Assembly: GCA_007136525.1 (NCBI GenBank)
Contig: SLGU01000129.1
Span: forward strand, 1 to 5,701
Direction: 5' to 3'
Source of the DNA: Desulfobacteraceae bacterium
GTDB lineage: Bacteria > Desulfobacterota > Desulfobacteria > Desulfobacterales > Desulfosalsimonadaceae
DNA: 5,701 nt
Notes under the pieces: model-generated
What the model saw: the letters and a program-made list of their open reading frames with translations, nothing else
Told to the model about the DNA's origin: nothing
Database searches by the model: none
Shown here: positions 1-3,849 of the stretch, in pieces
Numbering within the stretch: the stretch's first letter is position 1
How the letters are laid out: the number at the start of each line of letters is the position of its first letter
Translations under genes and position numbers: made by a program

Positions 1-285
1 AGACAGCACAATATACTCGACATTTCCGTCCTGGCCGATGATCAAGTCAGTCACCGAACCGATCTTGTTGCCTTGTGCATCCTGCACCTCCCAGTCCATC
101 AGAGAACTGGCCAGAATGGCATCCTGCCGGGTAATTTCATCGGTGGAAGTCATTCCACCCCATTCCGAATCCTTTGCTTTTTTGCCCTCAAGCTCCTTGG
201 CCGACGCGTTCCCGGCGAGCACCGGCGCTGCCAGGAGCATCAGCATTGCAATGAGCCCGATAAGGGTGATACCGATTTTCTTCAT
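1..285 (-). CDS. Exported PRC-barrel domain protein, copy 1 (partial, C-terminus outside window)
   Basis: The reading frame stays open from the ATG at 285 to the left edge, giving 95 residues. The start is supported by AAGGAG at 295-300, nine bases upstream. Residues 1-24 form a Sec signal peptide (MKK, a hydrophobic core, then LAAPVLAG), so the mature protein should be periplasmic or surface-exposed. A short charged linker follows, then the beginning of a PRC-barrel domain from about residue 56, with the family hallmark SLMDWEVQDAQGNKIGSV and a DGNVEYIVLS strand. The PRC-barrel is a small beta-barrel fold found in ribosome maturation factor RimM, photosynthetic reaction-centre subunit H and many stress-associated exported proteins; the ligand here is unknown. 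The fragment is clearly paralogous to the complete protein at 2447-3103 but lacks the six-residue repeat in that signal peptide. It has its own promoter at about 369-385. The fold call is firm; the function is not known. Confidence 0.9.
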   Translation of the reverse strand, partial: MKKIGITLIGLIAMLMLLAAPVLAGNASAKELEGKKAKDSEWGGMTSTDEITRQDAILASSLMDWEVQDAQGNKIGSVTDLIIGQDGNVEYIVLS

Positions 286-321
286 GGTTCGTTTCTCCTT
301 ATTGTAATGTGTTTTATTGTT

Positions 322-340
322 GCCGGAAAACGTTTCCGGC
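322..340 (-). other. Perfect hairpin in the 5' leader of PRC copy 1
   Basis: GCCGGAAA and TTTCCGGC form a perfect 8-bp stem around a 3-base loop. It lies between the predicted transcript start (about 358) and the ribosome binding site. The copy-2 leader has the same hairpin in slightly weaker form (3140-3158). No T-run follows in the transcript direction, so it is not a classical terminator. A role in mRNA stability or translation is only inference. Confidence 0.6.
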
Positions 341-368
341 GATTCATTCACGCCCCGTCTTTTATTAC

Positions 369-385
369 TTCAATGTTTGTGCCAG
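369..385 (-). promoter_or_regulatory. Sigma-54-like (-24/-12) promoter of PRC copy 1
   Basis: Read on the minus strand, CTGGCACAAACATTGAA matches the -24 half (YTGGCAC) exactly and has the correct spacing to TTG. The -12 half reads TTGA where sigma-54 promoters normally have TTGC. The predicted start is near 358, an A, leaving a leader of about 73 nt. The element is identical in copy 2, and a close match precedes the lipoprotein gene. It is a candidate only, because of the -12 deviation. Confidence 0.55.
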
Positions 386-460
386 GTTTTTAAAACGAAG
401 CGAGATATTAAGTATCATATTGATTTGTATGAATAATTTGTTTTAAAAATTCATTCGGGG

Positions 461-515
461 CGCCCATAAACGACCCAATAAAAGGTCATATTTTACCCTG
501 CGACCATATATGGTC
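461..515 (-). promoter_or_regulatory. Candidate activator-binding block upstream of PRC copy 1, with perfect palindrome
   Basis: The block contains the perfect 14-bp palindrome GACCATATATGGTC (502-515), then on the minus strand TGACC (488-484) and TTGGGTCG (478-471). TGACC lies 104 bp and TTGG 94 bp upstream of the TGG of the -24 element, a usual distance for enhancer sites of sigma-54 activators. The same block recurs at 3284-3339, and a related one at 644-692. Confidence 0.5.
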
Positions 516-643
516 TTTTTTTAAAGGTTTTTTTTCTGCAGTGAAACACGTGGTCGATCGGGTATCGTAGAAATCTGCTTCTTTCTTCAGCCTGATTTCC
601 CCCGGGGGGGACGGTCAATTCCGGGCGGAAAAAGGGCGTTGTA

Positions 644-692
644 TGACCATTGGGCAATATTTGACCCTTTTAATTGGACGTGAATGAGGTCC
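644..692 (+). promoter_or_regulatory. Candidate activator-binding block upstream of the lipoprotein gene
   Basis: TGACCATTGGGC at 644-655 is followed by TTGACCC (661-667), TTTTAATTGG (668-677) and ACGTGAATG. It resembles the blocks before both PRC genes, which read ATATGACC, TTTTATTGG and GTCGTT-ATGG. TGACC (662) is 105 bp and TTGG (674) is 93 bp before the TGG of the -24-like element. The exact palindrome found at the PRC genes is absent; only a TGACCAT half-site is present. Confidence 0.45.
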
Positions 693-765
693 AAAAAAGC
701 CCCTTTTCAAGTAATTATCTATAAAAATCAGCATTATATAAGAATTTTCCATGAAAGACAGCGCT

Positions 766-782
766 TTGGCACAAAAATTGAA
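766..782 (+). promoter_or_regulatory. Sigma-54-like (-24/-12) promoter of the lipoprotein gene
   Basis: TTGGCACAAAAATTGAA matches the -24 half TTGGCAC fully, with correct spacing to TTG. It shows the same TTGA deviation at -12 as the two PRC promoters. The expected transcript start is near 791-793, leaving a leader of about 99 nt. A vegetative reading (TTGAAA as -35) has only a weak -10 (AAATTA, 801-806). Confidence 0.5.
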
Positions 783-839
783 ATGCTGAAAGCAGCGAGC
801 AAATTAATCGGCGGAAACCATGGCGGAAGCCGGTGAAGA

Positions 840-852
840 AGGCTTTTAGCCT
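840..852 (+). other. Small hairpin in the lipoprotein leader
   Basis: AGGCT-TTT-AGCCT forms a 5-bp stem with a 3-base loop, followed by GGTTTT, about 25 bases before the ribosome binding site. It is too short to call a terminator with confidence. It may be a leader structure or chance. Confidence 0.25.
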
Positions 853-891
853 GGTTTTAAAAAACAACCTTATTAAAGGAGGGAAAGGCAC

Positions 892-1050
892 ATGAAACAG
901 AGAATTCTTATCTTCGTTATGGTTGGAATGCTGGCTTTTGCAAGTTTTTCAGGGTGTAGGCAAATGGGTGAATGGACTGGAAAAGGGGCGAAAGAGGCAG
1001 AAGAGGGTGCAGATAGATTTGAGGATGGATACAAAGAGGGTAAAGACTAA
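892..1050 (+). CDS. Small lipoprotein (52 aa), entericidin-like in size
   Basis: The gene starts at the ATG at 892, eight bases after a near-perfect Shine-Dalgarno sequence (AAGGAGGG, 876-883), and ends at TAA 1048-1050. Residues 1-21 form a signal peptide (MKQR, hydrophobic core, ASFSG), and Cys22 in FSGC is the likely lipidation site. The lipobox is slightly degenerate, with Phe rather than Leu at -3. The mature part is only about 31 residues, very polar and rich in Gly, Glu and Lys (WTGKGAKEAEEGA, then DGYKEGKD), and probably lies as a helix at the membrane surface. Size and layout resemble entericidin-type lipoproteins, but no diagnostic motif places it in that family. It has its own sigma-54-like promoter and sits 104 bp before the AI-2E-family gene with no clear terminator between them, which suggests co-transcription. 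The gene and its lipoprotein nature are well supported; the function is unknown. Confidence 0.82.
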   Translation: MKQRILIFVMVGMLAFASFSGCRQMGEWTGKGAKEAEEGADRFEDGYKEGKD

Positions 1051-1078
1051 AACTGAAAGGTTTTTTTGACGAAGGCGG

Positions 1079-1114
1079 GGCCAAAGGCATAAACAGGAAG
1101 CAAGACTTTTGGCC
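1079..1114 (+). repeat. Inverted repeat ahead of the AI-2E-family gene
   Basis: GGCCAAA (1079-1085) and TTTGGCC (1108-1114) are perfect complements separated by 22 bases. The structure lies in the lipoprotein/AI-2E gap, where a good ribosome binding site is missing. No T-run follows, so it is not a standard terminator. It could shape the relative expression of the two genes, but this is speculative. Confidence 0.35.
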
Positions 1115-1154
1115 TCTCCTTCCAATCTTGGGAAAGACTTCGTCGGCGTGCATT

Positions 1155-2249
1155 ATGCCAGTGGATTCCAATCATATTCCGGAAAAACCGCCGCCCTCTT
1201 TTTCCAGTTATACCCGGAAACTGCTGGAAGGCGTGGGCTTTACCATTCTTGCGGTTCTGGCGGTCCTTCTTGTCTGGCAGGCCCTGGACGTGCTGCTTCT
1301 GATTTTTGCCGGCATCCTGCTGGGAATCCTCCTGAATTTTTTCAAACGCAGGGTCTCGCGTTATACCCGGCTGCCTTCCGGGATTGCTCTGGCGCTTGTG
1401 ATGATTGTGATTGCGGTGATGCTTACCCTGTTGATCATCCGGTTTTCCCCTATTGTCAGGGATCAGGCCGTAACGCTGATCCAGGATATTCCCGAAGCGC
1501 TTGAAAAACTGCGCTTCTATCTTTTCAAGTCCAGTTGGGGCAGGGAGGTACTGGGACAATCCGAGAAGGTCGAAGCGTTCTTCACAAATGTCGATGCGGA
1601 GAAGATTGTCGAGACGCTGGGGAATCTGTTCAGCCTTTTTTCAGGCACGATCAGCGCCATGGCTTCCATTATCTTCATTGTTGTCATTGGCCTCTATATC
1701 GCGGCAGAACCGGACACCTACGCCAGGGGAATTGTCCTGCTGATCCCGGTCGCCTATCGGCCCAGAGGTGCTGCTGTTCTGCACCGGCTCGGATACATTC
1801 TGCGCTGGTGGATGCTCGGACAGAGTCTTTCCATGCTTCTGCTCGGAACATTTGTATTCGGCGGTCTGTGGTTGTTGGGAATGCCGTATGCATTTGTTCT
1901 GGCCCTCTTTGCCGCCCTGATGACCTTTGTACCGAATATGGGGCCGGTCATTGCCTACGTACCCACCGCTTTGGTGGCCTTAACCCAGGGACCACTGATG
2001 CTGATTTATGTAACGGGATTTTTCGTGATTGTGCAGTTGATCGAGGGCCTTTTTATTACGCCGATGGTGCTCCGGAAAGCGATTATTATGCCGCCGGTAT
2101 TGATTCTCTCCATGCAGGTGATTCTGTTTCAGTTAATCGGGATCCTCGGCGTGATCCTGGCAATGCCGATAGTCGCCTGTGCTCTGGTGCTCATTGAGAT
2201 GATTTATATCGAAGGCATCCTGGGGGACACAACCCGAGGGCAGTTGTGA
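1155..2249 (+). CDS. AI-2E family (PerM/YdiK-type, UPF0118) membrane protein
   Basis: With the ATG at 1155 the product has 364 residues, normal for the family. A TTG at 1128 would add nine residues; neither start has a good Shine-Dalgarno sequence, so the start is uncertain. Hydrophobic segments lie at about residues 26-43, 45-62, 76-96, 165-184, 225-242, 245-275, 281-305 and 313-349, separated by a polar loop of about 65 residues (98-162). This is the usual arrangement: three helices, a soluble insert, then the conserved C-terminal half. Family signatures include MTFVPNMGPVIAYVP (256-270), EGLFITPMVL (297-306) and GILGVILAMPIVA (329-341). Members are proposed exporters of autoinducer-2 or, in other branches, ion/proton antiporters, so the substrate cannot be read from sequence. 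It probably shares a transcript with the upstream lipoprotein and ends before a strong hairpin terminator. Confidence 0.92.
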   Translation: MPVDSNHIPEKPPPSFSSYTRKLLEGVGFTILAVLAVLLVWQALDVLLLIFAGILLGILLNFFKRRVSRYTRLPSGIALALVMIVIAVMLTLLIIRFSPIVRDQAVTLIQDIPEALEKLRFYLFKSSWGREVLGQSEKVEAFFTNVDAEKIVETLGNLFSLFSGTISAMASIIFIVVIGLYIAAEPDTYARGIVLLIPVAYRPRGAAVLHRLGYILRWWMLGQSLSMLLLGTFVFGGLWLLGMPYAFVLALFAALMTFVPNMGPVIAYVPTALVALTQGPLMLIYVTGFFVIVQLIEGLFITPMVLRKAIIMPPVLILSMQVILFQLIGILGVILAMPIVACALVLIEMIYIEGILGDTTRGQL

Positions 2250-2345
2250 AGTGCGCCGGAGGGGCATTTAGCGGAGACTGTATCCGCCGGTCCGGTTCCA
2301 AAACCCCGTAATATCCCAGAGAGACCTTTAATACGAAATTACATT

Positions 2346-2397
2346 AAAAAAACCCGGGTATACCGGCGTGTTGAACGCCGATACCCCGGGTTTTTTT
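2346..2397. terminator. Bidirectional rho-independent terminator
   Basis: The arms CCCGGGTATACCGGCG (2353-2368) and CGCCGATACCCCGGG (2376-2390) pair around a 7-base loop with small bulges. Seven As precede the stem and seven Ts follow it, so a U-tract is produced in either direction. It lies 97 bp after the AI-2E-family stop and 50 bp beyond the stop of PRC copy 2 on the opposite strand, so it can serve both converging genes. The rest of 2250-2446 shows nothing else. Confidence 0.9.
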
Positions 2398-2446
2398 CCG
2401 CCCGGATATAGCCTGGTGGGGCTTTATCCGGTTTTAGCAAATAGGG

Positions 2447-3103
2447 TTAATATTTGTCCTCTTCGCCCTTGCCCTCTGCCTCATCTGTCTTCATTTCATA
2501 GGACTCGCCGGTTTCCGTGCCGGGTTCCTGACCGGTTTGTTCCCACATCTGCTCCTGCCCTGACGGGCTTGCATCTTCATCTTCAGTTCCGTAATATCCC
2601 CGGACTTCCTGTTGTTTTTCCCCCCGGAGGAAAGCCTTCCATTCCTCTTCATTGAATGCAGGCGCATTCTCCAGCTCCTGCTTGCTCAGGGAAAGTGTCA
2701 CGGCATCCTGGTCCTCACTGATATCTGCGGTATTAACCTTGCTCCAGGGCACCGGTACGAGGTCTGTCTCTCCGAAACCCAGAAATCCTATTCCCTCAGA
2801 CAGCACAATATACTCGATTTTTCCGTCCGGGCCGATCATCAAGTCAGCCACCGAACCGATCTTGTTGCCTTGTGCATCCTGCACATCCCAGTCCATCAGA
2901 GAACTGGCCAGAATGGCATCATCCTGCCGGGTCATTTCACCGGCGGAAGTCATCCCGTCCCTTTCCGAACCCTTTGCTTTTTCGCCCTTATGCTCCATGG
3001 CCGAGGCTTCCCCGGCATACAGCGGCGCTGCCAGGAGCATCAGCATTGCAATGAGCCCGATCAAGGTGATACTGAGTTTCTTCGTGATACTGATTTTCTT
3101 CAT
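2447..3103 (-). CDS. Exported PRC-barrel domain protein, copy 2 (complete, 218 aa)
   Basis: The chosen start is the ATG at 3103, nine bases after AAGGAG (3113-3118) and at the same place as in copy 1. An in-frame ATG at 3169 would add 22 polar residues before the signal peptide, and the equivalent ATG in copy 1 is out of frame, so it was rejected. Residues 1 to about 30 form a Sec signal peptide ending PLYAGEASA. A charged linker (36-60) precedes a PRC-barrel domain at about 63-150: SLMDWDVQDAQGNKIGSV, DGKIEYIVLS, GFLGFGE and VPVPWSKV, then a closing LSLSKQELENAPAF. The last 50 residues are acidic, rich in Glu, Gly and Gln, and probably disordered. It should act in the periplasm or at the outer surface. 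It has its own sigma-54-like promoter and ends at the shared terminator. PRC-barrel proteins of this kind are often linked to stress or envelope functions, but the exact role is unknown. Confidence 0.93.
   Translation of the reverse strand: MKKISITKKLSITLIGLIAMLMLLAAPLYAGEASAMEHKGEKAKGSERDGMTSAGEMTRQDDAILASSLMDWDVQDAQGNKIGSVADLMIGPDGKIEYIVLSEGIGFLGFGETDLVPVPWSKVNTADISEDQDAVTLSLSKQELENAPAFNEEEWKAFLRGEKQQEVRGYYGTEDEDASPSGQEQMWEQTGQEPGTETGESYEMKTDEAEGKGEEDKY
3065..3100 (-). repeat. 18-bp tandem duplication in the signal peptide of PRC copy 2
   Basis: Bases 3065-3082 and 3083-3100 match at 16 of 18 positions and encode KKISIT followed by KKLSIT. Copy 1 has a single unit (KKIGIT). The extra unit lengthens the positively charged n-region by six residues and keeps the reading frame. 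Confidence 0.85.
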
Positions 3104-3139
3104 GGTCCGTTTCTCCTTATTGTAGTGTGTTTTTTTATT

Positions 3140-3158
3140 GCCGGAATACGTTTCCGGC
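3140..3158 (-). other. Hairpin in the 5' leader of PRC copy 2
   Basis: GCCGGAA and TTCCGGC form a 7-bp stem with a 5-base loop, at the same place in the leader as the perfect 8-bp hairpin of copy 1. One base change removed the top pair, but the rest of the stem is intact. Confidence 0.55.
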
Positions 3159-3191
3159 GCTTCATTCATTTCATGCCCCGTCTTTTATTAC

Positions 3192-3208
3192 TTCAATGTT
3201 TGTGCCAG
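3192..3208 (-). promoter_or_regulatory. Sigma-54-like (-24/-12) promoter of PRC copy 2
   Basis: The minus strand reads CTGGCACAAACATTGAA, identical to the copy-1 element. The -24 half and spacing fit the sigma-54 consensus; the -12 half has TTGA instead of TTGC. The predicted start is near 3181, an A, leaving a leader of about 78 nt. Confidence 0.55.
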
Positions 3209-3283
3209 GTTTTTAAAACGAGGCGAAATATTGAGTATCATTTTGATTTGTATAAATATTTTGTTTTAAAGATTCATGCGGGG

Positions 3284-3339
3284 CGACCATTAACGACCCA
3301 ATAAAAAGGTCATATTTTACCCTTTGATCATATATGGTC
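3284..3339 (-). promoter_or_regulatory. Candidate activator-binding block upstream of PRC copy 2
   Basis: The block holds GATCATATATGGTC (3326-3339), the copy-1 palindrome with one changed base, then on the minus strand TGACC (3312-3308) and TTGGGTCG (3301-3294). TGACC lies 105 bp and TTGG 94 bp before the TGG of the -24 element. These distances match the other two promoters to within a base. Confidence 0.5.
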
Positions 3340-3341
3340 TT

Positions 3342-3440
3342 TTTTTAAGGTGTCGAAACGACGAGACAGTTGGCGCGGTATCGGTAAGTTATGTTGGTTT
3401 CCGAATCTCGGGTTTTCGCATACGGGCGCGCAGGGTGCTG
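3342..3440. other. Gap between the STAS gene and the PRC copy-2 control region
   Basis: About 100 bp beyond the STAS stop hold no gene and no convincing terminator; there is only a weak CCGA-ATC-TCGG hairpin near 3400-3410 without a T-run. Transcripts from the kinase/STAS pair might therefore continue into PRC copy 2, which lies on the same strand. Confidence 0.45.
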
Positions 3441-3734
3441 TCAGCGATTATCCGGAAGTAGCCGCGGAGGAAATTCCTGGCTGTATGCGCCGGTGAATAC
3501 CAGCTCCTTGCCCCATGCCGGAGATCCGGGGAGTTTCTTTTTAAACACCTGCCGGCCGAACGAATGGATCTCCCGCAGGCCGTCGGTTTCAATGTAAATG
3601 GGATGCGCGGCACCGGAATTGTCTGCAATGGCGCCAAGCAATTCCATGGCTGAGCTGCCGTCAAAATCACCGCTCAGTTTCAGGCGCAGGCCGTTGCCGC
3701 TTACGTGGCGGTCAATGCGAAAGTTGTCTGCCAT
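3441..3734 (-). CDS. Small STAS-like domain protein (97 aa)
   Basis: The start at the ATG at 3734 is supported by GGAG at 3742-3745, seven bases upstream. The open frame reaches back to 3881, but the extra residues overlap the kinase end and do not look like protein. The sequence fits a single STAS domain (the fold of anti-sigma-factor antagonists such as SpoIIAA): GLRLKLSGDFDGSSAMELLGAI (15-36) matches the beta-strand/helix start, and IYIETDGLREIHSFG (46-60) matches the strand and loop that carry the phosphorylated serine in classical members. Ser58 in HSFG is the candidate phosphosite, although the usual preceding Asp is His here. The gene follows the hybrid kinase by 115 bp on the same strand and could be its co-transcribed partner. 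No anti-sigma kinase (RsbW/SpoIIAB type) is visible nearby. The fold is likely; the role is inference. Confidence 0.7.
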   Translation of the reverse strand: MADNFRIDRHVSGNGLRLKLSGDFDGSSAMELLGAIADNSGAAHPIYIETDGLREIHSFGRQVFKKKLPGSPAWGKELVFTGAYSQEFPPRLLPDNR

Positions 3735-3849
3735 TTGAAATCTCCGTCTGTATTTCGGGTTCGCTGAATCGGCTCTCTGCATCTGTTGCAGAAAAGAATC
3801 ATGATTTCTTCCGTTGCAATTAATCACCAAACCGGATGGCACTCTTTGA

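Larger units (their letters stand above)
1..517. repeat. Direct repeat, left copy (PRC gene start plus promoter region)
   Basis: This segment aligns throughout with about 2798-3341 in the same orientation. Differences are scattered substitutions plus small indels: 18 bp in the signal peptide, one codon in the linker and about five bases in the leader. By eye the non-coding part (286-515) is about 90% identical. The copy continues past the left edge, so its full length is unknown. Confidence 0.9.
286..891. other. Divergent intergenic region between PRC copy 1 and the lipoprotein gene
   Basis: About 600 bp contain no convincing gene on either strand. The left half carries the leader, promoter and upstream block of the leftward PRC gene. 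The right half carries the upstream block, promoter and leader of the rightward lipoprotein gene. Between the two blocks (516-643) are T-rich tracts and a C5G7 run at 599-610, with nothing recognisable. The region is AT-rich apart from that tract. Confidence 0.75.
2798..3341. repeat. Direct repeat, right copy (PRC gene start plus promoter region)
   Basis: This is the partner of the repeat at 1-517, offset by about 2.8 kb. Similarity covers the coding part, the leader hairpin, the -24/-12-like element and the upstream palindrome, and fades just beyond the T-rich tract near 3341. The right-hand border is therefore visible; the left-hand border cannot be seen because copy 1 is cut by the window edge. 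Confidence 0.9.

Noticed and set aside
599..610. C5G7 tract as a regulatory site or mobile-element border
   Set aside because: It is a simple homopolymer junction with no matching copy elsewhere and no flanking repeat or transposase.
751..849. Short peptides of 9-12 codons (751-789 and 820-849) as leader peptides
   Set aside because: No good ribosome binding site; the first overlaps the promoter element itself, and no attenuator structure follows convincingly.
1047..1559. A 170-codon minus-strand open frame opposite the AI-2E-family gene
   Set aside because: It lies antisense to a strongly supported membrane protein, its translation is rich in His, Gln, Arg and Lys like a shadow frame, and it has no credible start signal.
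1535..2197. A 220-codon plus-strand open frame inside the AI-2E-family gene
   Set aside because: It is a +1/+2 shadow of the real gene; the Cys/Arg/His-rich translation shows no family features.
3104..3169. Longer start for PRC copy 2 at the ATG at 3169
   Set aside because: It would place 22 polar residues ahead of the signal peptide, ignores the good ribosome binding site at 3113-3118, and the equivalent ATG in copy 1 is out of frame.
2612..3304. A 230-codon plus-strand open frame opposite PRC copy 2
   Set aside because: It is antisense to the PRC gene and its promoter. A similar frame opposite copy 1 exists only because the DNA is duplicated.
3781..3820. Hairpin-like sequence between the kinase and STAS genes as a terminator
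   Set aside because: The complementarity around AATCATGATT is short and imperfect, and no T-run follows in the direction of transcription.
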